DNA of 64,000 bases from Aureispira sp050633105 (GCA_050633105.1 JBOEFW010000005.1:1-64000); one strand, 5' to 3'. Positions 52,595 to 61,417 are shown, counted from the stretch's first letter. The notes: generated by a model not told the origin, from the sequence alone. Numbers and translations: made by a program.

Positions 52595-52696
52595 GGTTTT
52601 TAATTGACAAATAAGCAGGGACTAGATTAAAGAATGATTAAGTGAGGAAAAGTTTTTAAGAAGCATGATTGATAACAGAATGAATGTGGCTTTAAT

Positions 52697-52858
52697 TTAT
52701 TGCCCCCAAGCAGGAATAATTTCTCCTACAGAATCAACATAATATTTCCCAGATAGAATTCCATCTAGGTGTTCTGTTGGTATTTCTTGAAAATTTTTCC
52801 TTTTTGTCCAATTTTGTAATTCTTTAGGTGTATCAAATTGTAGAAAAAGGAACTGAAG
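52697..52858 (-). pseudogene. 3' remnant of an unidentified gene
   Basis: On the minus strand a frame ending at TAA 52699-52697 reads about 54 codons of coherent protein (FDTPKELQNWTKRKNFQEI, then EHLDGILSGKYYVDSVGEI, ending IPAWGQ) but has no start and runs into an in-frame stop within the recombinase's 3' end. It looks like the tail of a gene whose 5' part was replaced when the recombinase gene arrived. The parent family is not recognised. Confidence 0.4.
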
Positions 52859-53690
52859 CGGTCAACCGATCTAAGGGCAGCAGTAGTTTTGGAGGGCTTT
52901 TTCTAACTAAAAGACGTTTATAACGCTGCGTTGTTTTTATAGATCGATTCCCCAAGAGTTGGTGGACTTGTTGTAGGTGGGTTCCTTGTTGTAATAGATG
53001 AAGAGCAAAGCTATGCCGTAAGGTACGTGGGGTTGCTTTAGCAGGCAATTTAGCTTGTTGGAGTGTTCTCAAAAACATACTTTGTATACTTCTAGTAGAG
53101 TAGGCTTTTTGGTGTTGCCCTTCAAACAACCAATGCAAGGGTTGATAGGCATTGTAATAGTGTTTTAGAACTTTTTCTAGGCGTTGAGACAGGGGAACGG
53201 TGCGTGCAATGGCTTTGCCCGAAGCGGTTGGAATGTGCAATTGCATTTGTTGATGATCGACATCAGAGCGCCGCAACCGCGCAACTTCACTAACGCGTAA
53301 GCCACCTCCATAAATGGTCATTAAAATACAAAGTTGCTTGCTGTTTTGAGTGGCAGTAAACAGTTGCTCTATTTGGGTGGGAGAAAAAACATAAGGCGAT
53401 TTTCTACTGGCTTTGTGTTTTAATTTGGAAGAAAGGACAATACGGCGTTGATAGAGCAATTTATAAAAAAGGTGTAGTGCGCTAATACACTGTTTTCGGG
53501 TAGCGAAGGACCATCTTGCTTGTTGGGAGGTTTGATCTAAGTAGTGCTGAATGTGTTGCTCGGAAAGTGGTTCCACCAGTTGGTCGAAGTAGACTAAAAA
53601 AGGTTGTAGGTGTTTGCAGTAATTGATACGAGTGGTTGGGGCATAGTGCAGTTGGTCTAACTGCTTGCAAAAGCGGTTGAGTGTATTCAT
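52833..53690 (-). CDS. Tyrosine recombinase with substituted active-site histidines
   Basis: A 285-residue recombinase of XerC/D-like layout: N-terminal SAM-like DNA-binding domain (about 1-90) and catalytic domain (about 100-270). Arg is present in GGGLRVSE, Lys in ASGKAIAR and the nucleophile Tyr in TTQRYKRL, but the His of H-x-x-R is Arg (PRTLRH) and the later His/Trp is Asn (LLGN). The paralogue at 3-506 keeps both histidines. The family tolerates single changes at these sites; two together suggest weakened or lost strand cleavage, or an altered mechanism. Its 3' end overlaps the remnant at 52697-52858. Confidence 0.88.
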   Translation of the reverse strand: MNTLNRFCKQLDQLHYAPTTRINYCKHLQPFLVYFDQLVEPLSEQHIQHYLDQTSQQARWSFATRKQCISALHLFYKLLYQRRIVLSSKLKHKASRKSPYVFSPTQIEQLFTATQNSKQLCILMTIYGGGLRVSEVARLRRSDVDHQQMQLHIPTASGKAIARTVPLSQRLEKVLKHYYNAYQPLHWLFEGQHQKAYSTRSIQSMFLRTLQQAKLPAKATPRTLRHSFALHLLQQGTHLQQVHQLLGNRSIKTTQRYKRLLVRKSPPKLLLPLDRLTASVPFSTI

Positions 53691-53935
53691 GGGAAAATAT
53701 AAGGGTTATGGTTAGTTCTTCTTTTTAACGACACAATACCCGTTCATTAGTATGTGTATACGCAATTTTTTTTTGTGATTTTATTAAAAGAGTTACTATT
53801 GTTCCATCACTTTGCTGTTCATGTTTGAGACAGGAAAGGAAAAGAACGGAGGTTGTTGAAAATCCTAAAAAGAGTAGACTAGGTATGCTGAAAACTAAGT
53901 AGAGTAGGCGCACATTTTTTTAAAACCATAATCCC

Positions 53936-55555
53936 ATGATTTCTTTACAAGACCAGTTTAATAATATTGATAACTTGGCAAGAAGAGAGCGGCTAGATTT
54001 ACTAGAACGCTTGGAATTGGAACGCCCCGATTTTTATACCCCCTATATTACCCCTTGGCGTCAAAACACGGTTTGTCCTGTTAAAGTACTTATTGTTTGT
54101 GATGGTAGCTTGAATTTTGGCTATGCTGGCTTTCACTTGAGTGAATTTTTGACGATTTTCCCAGAGTTAAAAAGACAAGAAAAAAGAAGGTATGAAGTGA
54201 CCTTAGGACATAGAACAGGAAATCTTAGTTCTAGTAATAATAGAGCTGTTGTCAATCAAATCGCTAATTTTAAATTTGATTCTAGTGTAAAATTAGAAGA
54301 TTTTGACCAATTGTGGTTGTTTGGAATTTCAAGGAATGACAACATTTCTTTAGAAGAGGTAGCCGCTATTCACACCTTTATGGATGGTGGCGGTGGTGTT
54401 TTTGCAACAGGCGATCATGGTTCCCTAGGGACTGCTATGTGCAGTCAAATTAAGTATGTGAAAGATATGCGTTATTGGGGCGCTACCAGCGCTGACAATG
54501 CTACGGATAATGTTAGTATGAATGGTCCTTTGCGGAATGATACCAACCAACCTCCTGCTAGAGGACTAGAGACTTCTAGTGAACTTTCTGATCAATCTGA
54601 TGCAATTCCACAAACGATTACACCTGTTTTATACCATGAAAAACCACATCCTTTATTGGCTATATCTAAACAAATATTGCCTAGTGGGGCGATTAATATT
54701 ATGCCTGATCATCCTCATGAAGGACAATGTAAAGACGTCACTGCTTTTCATGGCGTCACTACACAAATAATAGCCACATCATTGGTATTAGAAGGGAATA
54801 CGGCCTCTAGTAAACAAGCTACGAGTCAACATGTTTTTAATTCCATTGCTGCTTGGGATGGCCGAAGAGTAGGGGTAGGAAGGGTTGTAGTGGACTCTAC
54901 TTGGCACCACTTTGTTAATATTAATTTGAATGGTTCAGGAACGCGTCGTCGAGGCTTACTGGACGAAGATTTGGCTGTTGTCAAAGAGTATTATAAGAAC
55001 ATTGTTCGTTGGATTACTCGTCGTAAGGTGTATGATTGTGATTACCCTTTAATTGCGGCTGATTTGCTTTTTGATTCTCAAGTAATAGAATCTTGTTTGG
55101 ATCATGCCGATCAAAAATTAAGTGAGGTTACTTTAGCCGATTTGAACAGTATTGGCGTTTTAGTAGAAGAAACACTAGCGGCTCAATACAACCCCGCTTA
55201 TGCTAGAACTTTCCTCTTAGATTTGGTTGCCACGAACTATCCTGCTTTTGCAGATAAATTGAATCCTTGGTTGCCCAAACAACAATCTTCTAAATTATCA
55301 GCGGTAACTGTTGCCAAAGACAGCAATGCTTATTATCAAAATTGGGTGAATCTAGATTTGGTATTGCATACCATGATTGGCGCAGGCTTTAAAATGGCTT
55401 ATGAAGATAAGCGCTTTAAAGCGGAGAGTTTAACGGAAAAGAATGCAGATGCTTTACAAGATGTGATTATAAAAGGCTTGGATGTTGGTTACCAAGCAGC
55501 CATTCAAAATTTTAAAGCACAAGTGAAGGATCTAGACACTTTATTTAAAGCTTAA
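53936..55555 (+). CDS. Glutamine-amidotransferase-like (ThuA/DJ-1-type fold) protein of unknown function
   Basis: A 539-residue cytoplasmic protein. The N-terminal half looks like a class I glutamine-amidotransferase-like flavodoxin fold: VCPVKVLIVCDGSLNFGYAGF, then LEDFDQLWLFGIS, IHTFMDGGGGVFATGDHGSLG, and a histidine-rich stretch (PDHPHEGQCKD, VDSTWHHFVNIN) that may bind metal. No Cys sits at the usual nucleophile elbow, which instead reads GDHG. Residues about 370-539 are helical. I know of similar uncharacterised proteins but can state no reaction. Monocistronic, closed by a strong terminator. Confidence 0.7.
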   Translation: MISLQDQFNNIDNLARRERLDLLERLELERPDFYTPYITPWRQNTVCPVKVLIVCDGSLNFGYAGFHLSEFLTIFPELKRQEKRRYEVTLGHRTGNLSSSNNRAVVNQIANFKFDSSVKLEDFDQLWLFGISRNDNISLEEVAAIHTFMDGGGGVFATGDHGSLGTAMCSQIKYVKDMRYWGATSADNATDNVSMNGPLRNDTNQPPARGLETSSELSDQSDAIPQTITPVLYHEKPHPLLAISKQILPSGAINIMPDHPHEGQCKDVTAFHGVTTQIIATSLVLEGNTASSKQATSQHVFNSIAAWDGRRVGVGRVVVDSTWHHFVNINLNGSGTRRRGLLDEDLAVVKEYYKNIVRWITRRKVYDCDYPLIAADLLFDSQVIESCLDHADQKLSEVTLADLNSIGVLVEETLAAQYNPAYARTFLLDLVATNYPAFADKLNPWLPKQQSSKLSAVTVAKDSNAYYQNWVNLDLVLHTMIGAGFKMAYEDKRFKAESLTEKNADALQDVIIKGLDVGYQAAIQNFKAQVKDLDTLFKA

Positions 55556-55597
55556 ACAATACTTCTTGCTCTTGGAAGGAACAAGAGGAGGAAGTAG

Positions 55598-55635
55598 GAG
55601 CGTAGCAGGATTTTTCTTTGCTACGCTCTATTTTT
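55598..55635 (+). terminator. Terminator after the GATase-like gene
   Basis: GAGCGTAGCA (55598-55607) pairs with TGCTACGCTC (55619-55628), followed by TATTTTTT. It separates convergent genes. Confidence 0.88.
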
Positions 55636-55652
55636 TAGATAGAGAAACAGGA

Positions 55653-56288
55653 CTATATTTTCTCAAAAACTAAGACATAATAATCAAAAAAGAAAGCCTC
55701 ATCCTTGTGTAAGGCTTGTAATAAGCGCCCGCCATGTGCTTTTCCTTGTGCTTCATATTCTGCCAGATCATACTGATGAGGATGCAAAATGTCGCCTGGT
55801 AATAAGCGAAAAAGATGCTTGAAAAAAGTATGATTGTGTGCATCAATAGAAACTACTAAACGCCCTCCAGAGGCTGTTGCATCCATTAACCGTTTCCAAC
55901 ATTGCTCCAAGTCCGATACATGATTAATGGCATTCAAACAGAAAACCCAATCAAAAGGCGTAGTGGTTTGAAAATCTTCTAACGGCTGTGTTTTAAAAGT
56001 AGCCCAAGGATAATCCGTTGGATTAAAGTGTGGGAGTTGCTGATACTCCTCTAAGAGTGGATCTACGGCTTGAACTTGTTGTTCTTGCAAGGCCATAAAA
56101 ACACCCGCAGGACCACAACCAGCATCTAAACAGCGCATCCCCGCAGCAGGTTGCTCTATCAATTCTTGGAGTAAAGTTTGCCAGTAGGCACGTTTCCATG
56201 TGGCATACTGGGTACTATCTTTCTTCTTTAAATAAGCTTTCCACCAACGAATTTCGGCAGCTTGGGCAATCTTCCAACGTAGTTTCAT
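55653..56288 (-). CDS. Class I SAM-dependent methyltransferase
   Basis: A 211-residue methyltransferase from the ATG at 56288 (MKLRWKIAQAAEIRWW); the longer frame needs TTG. The SAM-binding motif I is MRCLDAGCGPAGVFMAL, with the acidic residue of motif II in VQAVDPLLEEY, and DWVFCLNAINHVSDLEQ matches motif IV/post-I regions of UbiE/Ubi-like enzymes. Small-molecule substrate unknown. The gene begins 6 bases after the stop of the aminotransferase gene, so the two are co-transcribed and may act in the same pathway. Confidence 0.9.
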   Translation of the reverse strand: MKLRWKIAQAAEIRWWKAYLKKKDSTQYATWKRAYWQTLLQELIEQPAAGMRCLDAGCGPAGVFMALQEQQVQAVDPLLEEYQQLPHFNPTDYPWATFKTQPLEDFQTTTPFDWVFCLNAINHVSDLEQCWKRLMDATASGGRLVVSIDAHNHTFFKHLFRLLPGDILHPHQYDLAEYEAQGKAHGGRLLQALHKDEAFFFDYYVLVFEKI

Positions 56289-56294
56289 AAACAA

Positions 56295-57446
56295 TTAGGC
56301 AGGCAATAATAAACGCAGGCGTTCTCCTGCTTGTTCTAGTACATCTTCAGTTTTTGCAAAACAGAAACGCACGACTTTGTGATCAAGATTATTATGATAA
56401 AAAACAGATAACGGAATCACTGCTACCCCATGTTCTATGGTCAGGCGCTTCGCAAATGCTGTATCGGGCTCATCGCTGATATTGGCATAACTAGCCACTT
56501 GAAAATAAGTCCCTGCACTAGGCGTAAATTCCCAAGCAGAATCTTTTAATTGTTCTAAGAAAAAATCACGCTTGGCTTGAAAAAAAGGCGCTAAATGAAG
56601 GTAGACTTTTTCGTCTTTTAGATAATCAGCAATGGCATATTGCATGGGTGTATTGGAGGAAAATACATCAAATTGATGCACCTTTCTAAATTCTTTCATT
56701 AAAGCTTTATCACCAACAATATACCCCAATTTCCACCCCGTCACATGCAGCGTTTTACCAAAGGAATAAACGGCCAAACTCCGCTCTCGCAAGGCAGGAT
56801 ACCGTAAAATAGAAGCATGCTCTTGCTCGTCAAAAACTAGGTGCTCATAGACTTCATCACTCAAGATAAGAATATTGGTATCTTTAACCAAAGCGGTTAA
56901 GGCTTCAAAATCAGCCGCAGTTAATAAACTCCCCGAAGGATTATGCGGTGAATTGAGTAAAATCATTCGTGTTTTGGGAGTAACCAATTGGCCTAAGGCT
57001 TCCCAATCTATTTTCCAATCAGGAGCTGTAATGGCATAAGGACGCACAACACCTCCTGCCAACTGAATGCTAGGCCCATAACAATCATAAGCAGGTTCCA
57101 CAATAATGACCTCGTCACCAGGGTGAACAAAGGCATGAATGGCACTAAAAATTGCTTGGGTTGCTCCCGATGTAATGTTAATTTCTTGGGCTGGATCATA
57201 TATTGTTCCATACAGCCGCTCTATCTTTTGAGCTAATTGCGCAGTTAGAGCAGGTAAGCCGACCATTGGGCAATATTGGTTATGCCCTTCTTGCACATAA
57301 TGTGTGACTAAATCTTTGAGCACAGGATCACAATCAAAATTTGGAAACCCCTGAGAGAGATTAATCGCCCCATGTTTATTAGCCAGCGCAGACATGACGG
57401 AAAAAATAGTGGTCCCTAAGTTGGGGAGCTTGGAAGTGAATTGCAT
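56295..57446 (-). CDS. PLP-dependent aminotransferase, methionine/kynurenine aminotransferase-like
   Basis: Fold-type I class I/II aminotransferase of 383 residues. The PLP lysine is Lys231 in SFGKTLHVTGWKLGY, a form typical of the YbdL methionine aminotransferase and kynurenine aminotransferases. SGATQAIFSA binds the cofactor phosphate, NSPHNPSG contains the Asn, and SDEVYEHLVFD the Asp and Tyr. The C-terminal Arg for the substrate carboxylate is in VVRFCFAK. Likely role: methionine salvage or aromatic amino acid transamination. First gene of a pair with the methyltransferase. Confidence 0.92.
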   Translation of the reverse strand: MQFTSKLPNLGTTIFSVMSALANKHGAINLSQGFPNFDCDPVLKDLVTHYVQEGHNQYCPMVGLPALTAQLAQKIERLYGTIYDPAQEINITSGATQAIFSAIHAFVHPGDEVIIVEPAYDCYGPSIQLAGGVVRPYAITAPDWKIDWEALGQLVTPKTRMILLNSPHNPSGSLLTAADFEALTALVKDTNILILSDEVYEHLVFDEQEHASILRYPALRERSLAVYSFGKTLHVTGWKLGYIVGDKALMKEFRKVHQFDVFSSNTPMQYAIADYLKDEKVYLHLAPFFQAKRDFFLEQLKDSAWEFTPSAGTYFQVASYANISDEPDTAFAKRLTIEHGVAVIPLSVFYHNNLDHKVVRFCFAKTEDVLEQAGERLRLLLPA

Positions 57447-57516
57447 AGTTGTTATTGAGCAGAAGAAGACAAAATCAGTTGTCCAAAATAGCGGTTTTGT
57501 AGGAAATTCCCTTGTG

Positions 57517-57547
57517 TTTGTAAAGAAAAAATTGAAGGACAGTTTTG
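57517..57547 (+). promoter_or_regulatory. Promoter-like pair ahead of the candidate small RNA
   Basis: TTTG (57517-57520), 19 bases, CAGTTTTG (57540-57547). Spacing is ideal for Bacteroidota; the -7 element has one mismatch (C for the first T). Predicted start near 57553, just before the first hairpin. Confidence 0.4.
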
Positions 57548-57552
57548 TTTTT

Positions 57553-57725
57553 GAACCCTAAAGATCGAATAAATTTAGGGGATAGGGGGCATAAATTGTA
57601 GTGTTTTCCAAAGTTGCTTGGAAAGCAGAATAGAAGATTTTTTAAGGGAGAATCCATAATTCTATGGAGTTAGAAAGATGACGCCCAAACCTTGACTAGT
57701 GCAAGGAGAGGGCGTTGTTTTTGTT
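57553..57725 (+). ncRNA. Candidate structured small RNA
   Basis: The 449-base gap between the aminotransferase and lpxD genes has no credible protein gene but contains four successive perfect hairpins: CCCTAAA/TTTAGGG (57556-57580), TTTCCAA/TTGGAAA (57605-57624), CCATA/TATGG (57654-57667), and ACGCCC plus CCTTG with CAAGG plus GGGCGT (57681-57715). The last is followed by TTGTTTTTGTT. Promoter-like boxes precede them. This arrangement suggests a free RNA of about 170 bases on the plus strand. It could instead be the structured leader of the minus-strand aminotransferase. No known RNA family recognised. Confidence 0.4.
57681..57725 (+). terminator. Terminator-like hairpin with T-tract, no protein gene upstream
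   Basis: ACGCCC (57681-57686) pairs with GGGCGT (57710-57715), inner CCTTG (57690-57694) with CAAGG (57702-57706), followed by TTGTTTTTG. No plus-strand protein gene ends here, which is why a small RNA is proposed. Confidence 0.65.
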
Positions 57726-57895
57726 AGGGGAATCATAAGCTTTTGGCTACGTCTGTAAGCGAACAAGATAGGACAGGTGTTGCATAACTCCTTCTAAAAT
57801 GGGTTGTTTTGTGTAGAATTTTCTTACTTTTAGAACAAAGTATTTACTATTTCTAACAATAGTTGTACTATTATTCTCACACACCTACTTTATCT

Positions 57896-58936
57896 ATGTC
57901 TTCTGTTACCGCCAAAATCCTTCAACAACTATTGGGAGGTGAATTGGTCGGCGATCCCGCCGCCATTGTCAGCAAACCTGCTAAAATTGAAGAAGGAGAA
58001 GCTGGTGCCATTAGTTTTTTGGGAAATCCCAAATATGAGTCTTACCTCTACACTTGTCAATCTTCCATTATTTTAGTGCCTAAGGATTTTGAGCCCAAAC
58101 AGCGGGTACAAGCTACCTTGCTCAAGGTAGACGATGTGTACGCTAGTTTGGGGGTTTTATTAGAACATTTTGGAAAGGAAGCCCAGCAAGAAACACCAGC
58201 GCGTATTTCGGAGCAAGCCTACATTCATCCCAGTGCTCAAATTGGGGAAGGTGCACGTGTTGATGCCTTTGCTTATGTGGAAGAAGGCGCCGTGATTGGG
58301 CGTGCAGTGACTTTATATGCCCATAGTTATGTAGGCCGTGACGCTGTATTAGGTGATCAAGTGACCTTGCATTCAGGTGTAAAAATTTATCACCAGTGCC
58401 AATTGGGCGATCGTGTGATTGTTCATGCCAATGCGGTTATTGGAAGTGATGGTTTTGGTTTTGCTCCTCAAAAAGATGGTTCTTATAAAAAAATCCCACA
58501 GCTCGGAAATGTGGTGATTGAATCTGATGTGGAAATTGGCGCGAATACGGTTATTGACCGTGCTACCATGGACAGTACACATATTGGAACAGGCGTGAAA
58601 TTAGATAATCTGGTACAAGTGGCGCACAATGTAGGCATTGGTGCACACAGTGTTATTGCCTCTCAAGTAGGTATAGCAGGAAGTACCCAATTAGGGGAGT
58701 TTTGTATGGTAGGGGGACAAGCAGGCTTTGCAGGGCACCTCAAAATTGCTAAAGGGACAAAAATACAAGCTCAAAGTGGTTTAGCACAATCGATCAAAGA
58801 AGAAGGAACTGCTGTATGGGGATCTCCTGCGATTGATTATAAGCGGTATTATCGCTGTGCGATTGTGTTTAAGAATTTACCAGAGTTACAACGCCAAGTT
58901 TATCAATTACAAAAACAATTGGATGAACTCCAATAG
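57896..58936 (+). CDS. lpxD: UDP-3-O-acylglucosamine N-acyltransferase
   Basis: Third step of lipid A synthesis: transfers a hydroxyacyl chain from acyl carrier protein to the glucosamine amino group. The ATG at 57896 (MSSVTAKILQQLLGGELVGDP) matches the family N-terminus; 346 residues. The N-terminal uridine-binding domain runs to about residue 100 (GAISFLGNPKYESYLYTC), then a left-handed beta-helix of hexapeptide repeats. The catalytic His is in QVAHNVGIGAHSV and the C-terminal helix ends the protein. It leads the lpxD, lpxC/fabZ, lpxA set. A box TACTTTTA at 57825-57832, with TTG 18 bases before, may be its promoter. Confidence 0.95.
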   Translation: MSSVTAKILQQLLGGELVGDPAAIVSKPAKIEEGEAGAISFLGNPKYESYLYTCQSSIILVPKDFEPKQRVQATLLKVDDVYASLGVLLEHFGKEAQQETPARISEQAYIHPSAQIGEGARVDAFAYVEEGAVIGRAVTLYAHSYVGRDAVLGDQVTLHSGVKIYHQCQLGDRVIVHANAVIGSDGFGFAPQKDGSYKKIPQLGNVVIESDVEIGANTVIDRATMDSTHIGTGVKLDNLVQVAHNVGIGAHSVIASQVGIAGSTQLGEFCMVGGQAGFAGHLKIAKGTKIQAQSGLAQSIKEEGTAVWGSPAIDYKRYYRCAIVFKNLPELQRQVYQLQKQLDELQ

Positions 58937-59043
58937 AATACAAAATCTTGAAATTGAAGGCATTATGATGCACTACTTTTTAGTACAATAACAATTCTTT
59001 GGTGGAAAAATGGGCGTCGATTATATCCCCTCAAAAAATCCCT

Positions 59044-59051
59044 TATCTTTG
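59044..59051 (+). promoter_or_regulatory. -7 promoter element ahead of lpxC/fabZ
   Basis: TATCTTTG, exact TAnnTTTG match, 126 bases upstream of the ATG at 59178, in a 241-base gap after lpxD. It suggests a separate start of transcription for lpxC/fabZ-lpxA. No TTTG is found at the -33 position. Confidence 0.45.
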
Positions 59052-59177
59052 TTCCGAATTCTAAAACAGAAGACCCTCACGAAGCAGCTAACGACTTAGA
59101 AATCTGTCCTCCATGCTTCAAAATTCTAATTTAACACCAAGTAATTGCCCTTAGTGGCAACATCCATTTTTAGCGTT

Positions 59178-60566
59178 ATGAAACAAGCAACACTGCAAAA
59201 CAGCATTACATTAGAAGGCAAAGGACTACACACTGGTGCAGCCGTTCGCTTAACAGTGCACCCTGCTGCGGAAGGCCAAGGAATTAAATTTCGTAGAACA
59301 GATTTAGAGGGCACTCCTCTTATCAAAGCAGATGCTAATAATGTCTTATCAACAGAACGTTGTACAGTACTGGGTAAGGCCGATGTGAAAGTATCAACTG
59401 TAGAACATTTATTAGCAGCACTTAAAGGCTGCGGAATTAGCAATGCACTTATTGACATAGATGCGCAGGAAGTACCAATTATGGACGGTTCTGCGGCTCC
59501 GTTTGTAGCTGCTTTTCAAGAGGTAGGAATCCAAGAGCAAGAAGCAGAACAGAAATATTTAGATGTTGCTGCTCCTATTTACTGGGAAGATGAAGAAACA
59601 GGTGCTAGTTATACCATTTTGCCTTCAGAAACCTTTGAACTTACAACCCTTATTGATTTTGAATCGTCTGTAGTAGGAAAGCAATATGCCCAACTAGATA
59701 GTTTGGATGATTTTGCACAAGAAATTGCTCCTAGTCGTACGTTTGTATTTTTACATGAATTGAATGCTTTAGCAGACGCTGGCTTAGTTAAAGGCGGCGA
59801 ATTGGACAATGCACTCGTTTTTGTAGAAGAAGTGCCACAAAATGGAGAACTGGTTGCTTTGGCCGAAAAATTGCAAGTCAAACAAGAGATCAAAGTAGAG
59901 CGAACGGGTATTTTAAATACCACGGCGTTGCGTTTCGATAATGAAGCGGCTCGTCATAAATTACTGGATATAGTAGGCGATTTGGCCCTAACAGGCTTAG
60001 ACTTACGTCTGAAAATTATTGCTAGCAAACCAGGCCACGCAGCCAATACAAGATTGGCTAAAGAATTATTAAGCAAGTACAAAACTTCTCGCAAATTGCG
60101 AGGCATACCTAAATACGATCCGAACAAGGAGCCAGTCAACGACATTAATGTCATCACCAAAAAGCTCCAGCATCGGTTTCCGTTTTTACTCATAGACAAG
60201 ATTATTGAACTGAGTGATAAACATGTTGTAGGTGTAAAGAATGTCACTATGAATGAGCCCTATTTTCCAGGGCATTTCCCAAACAACCCTGTTATGCCAG
60301 GTGTCTTGCAAATTGAAGCTATGGCGCAAACAGGGGGAATCTTAGTTATGGAAAATGTGGACAATCCGCATGAATGGGACACGTTTTTCTTACGCATCAA
60401 AAACGCATTGTTCAGACATCCTGTAATTCCAGGAGATACAATTTTGTTTAAAATGGAACTCATCAGTCCTATTCGTCGCGGCTTGTGCGAGATGACAGGA
60501 AAAGCTTATGTGGGGAACAAACTGGTATGTGAAGCAGAATTATTAGCACAAATCATTAGACGATAA
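59178..60566 (+). CDS. lpxC/fabZ: Fused UDP-3-O-acyl-N-acetylglucosamine deacetylase and 3-hydroxyacyl-ACP dehydratase
   Basis: A natural fusion common in Bacteroidota, 462 residues from the ATG at 59178 (MKQATLQNSITLEGKGLHTG). The first 300 or so residues are LpxC, the committed zinc deacetylase of lipid A synthesis: VEHLLAALKGCGISNALID carries the first zinc His, and HKLLDIVGDLAL the second His and the Asp ligand. The last 145 residues are FabZ, which dehydrates 3-hydroxyacyl-ACP in fatty acid synthesis: the catalytic His is in YFPGHFPNNPVMPGVLQIEAMAQ. The fusion ties together two enzymes competing for the same hydroxyacyl pool. lpxA begins 5 bases later. Confidence 0.96.
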   Translation: MKQATLQNSITLEGKGLHTGAAVRLTVHPAAEGQGIKFRRTDLEGTPLIKADANNVLSTERCTVLGKADVKVSTVEHLLAALKGCGISNALIDIDAQEVPIMDGSAAPFVAAFQEVGIQEQEAEQKYLDVAAPIYWEDEETGASYTILPSETFELTTLIDFESSVVGKQYAQLDSLDDFAQEIAPSRTFVFLHELNALADAGLVKGGELDNALVFVEEVPQNGELVALAEKLQVKQEIKVERTGILNTTALRFDNEAARHKLLDIVGDLALTGLDLRLKIIASKPGHAANTRLAKELLSKYKTSRKLRGIPKYDPNKEPVNDINVITKKLQHRFPFLLIDKIIELSDKHVVGVKNVTMNEPYFPGHFPNNPVMPGVLQIEAMAQTGGILVMENVDNPHEWDTFFLRIKNALFRHPVIPGDTILFKMELISPIRRGLCEMTGKAYVGNKLVCEAELLAQIIRR

Positions 60567-60571
60567 AACGA

Positions 60572-61399
60572 ATGGAAGATAACGTTAAACGGCCTGCCTA
60601 CCAGCATGCTGCTGTACATCCTGATGCACGTATTGGAAAAAATGTTACTATTGGTCCTTGGGTGTCGATTGAAGCAGATGTAGTCATTGGAGATAATACT
60701 ACTATTGGAGCCAATGTTTGTATTATGGCGGGAACTAGAATTGGTAAAAATTGCCAGATTTTCCCAGGTGCTATCATTGGAGCCATCCCTCAAGACCTGA
60801 AATACAGTGGAGAGGATACCACGTTAGAAATTGGTGATAACGTTATCATTCGAGAGTATTGTACGCTTAATAGAGGTACTCGTGCCAATTATAAAACTGT
60901 GATTGGAAACAATTGTCTTTTAATGGCTTATGTGCACGTAGCGCATGATTGTGTTATTGGAGAACACTGCATTTTGGCTAATAATGCTACTTTAGCAGGG
61001 CACGTCGAAATTGAGGAGTATGTTATCCTTGGCGGAATGACGGCAGTACATCAATTTGTACAAATTGGAGCCCATGCCTTAATTGGTGGTGGGACTTTGC
61101 TCAACAAAGATGTGCCACCTTATGTGCGTATTTCTCGTTATCCTGCTTCTTATATTGGCGTGAATACTGTTGGACTTCGTCGCAAAGGATTTAGTTCTAC
61201 AGAAATTCGCAACATTCAAGACATCTACCATCAACTCTTTGTAGAGCATAGAAATATCTCTAAAGGCATCAAGCATATTGAGGAGAACATGGAAGATACA
61301 CAAGCGCGCCAACGCATTATTGGTTTTACTAGAGCATCTAAAAATGGGGTTATCAAAGGCTTAACAAAAAAGCGTAAAACAGACGATACCCCTTCATAA
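60572..61399 (+). CDS. lpxA: UDP-N-acetylglucosamine acyltransferase
   Basis: First step of lipid A synthesis: adds a 3-hydroxyacyl chain from acyl carrier protein to UDP-GlcNAc. A 275-residue left-handed beta-helix protein with continuous hexapeptide repeats from HPDARIGKNVTIGPWVSIEADVVIG. The catalytic His is in YVHVAHDCVIGEHC, and the C-terminal helical region is present. It starts 5 bases after the lpxC/fabZ stop, so they are translated from one message. The order lpxD, lpxC/fabZ, lpxA is typical of Bacteroidota. Confidence 0.96.
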   Translation: MEDNVKRPAYQHAAVHPDARIGKNVTIGPWVSIEADVVIGDNTTIGANVCIMAGTRIGKNCQIFPGAIIGAIPQDLKYSGEDTTLEIGDNVIIREYCTLNRGTRANYKTVIGNNCLLMAYVHVAHDCVIGEHCILANNATLAGHVEIEEYVILGGMTAVHQFVQIGAHALIGGGTLLNKDVPPYVRISRYPASYIGVNTVGLRRKGFSSTEIRNIQDIYHQLFVEHRNISKGIKHIEENMEDTQARQRIIGFTRASKNGVIKGLTKKRKTDDTPS

Positions 61400-61417
61400 A
61401 AGGATAGAAATCAAGGC

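Noticed and set aside
1..52858. The two recombinases as ends of one 52-kb mobile island
   Set aside because: The interval holds many housekeeping genes (rmlCD, efflux, ferredoxin, glycosyltransferases) and no phage or conjugation genes, so a single mobile element is unlikely.
52833..53690. Integron integrase with an attC cassette array
   Set aside because: The additional helix typical of IntI is not apparent and no series of attC-like palindromic repeats or cassette genes follows.
57475..57657. 60-codon minus-strand frame in the lpxD upstream gap
   Set aside because: It runs through two of the four hairpins and has no protein-like pattern; the region is better explained as structured RNA.
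59126..59923. Frames of about 105-110 codons antisense to lpxC/fabZ
   Set aside because: Antisense shadows of a certain gene.
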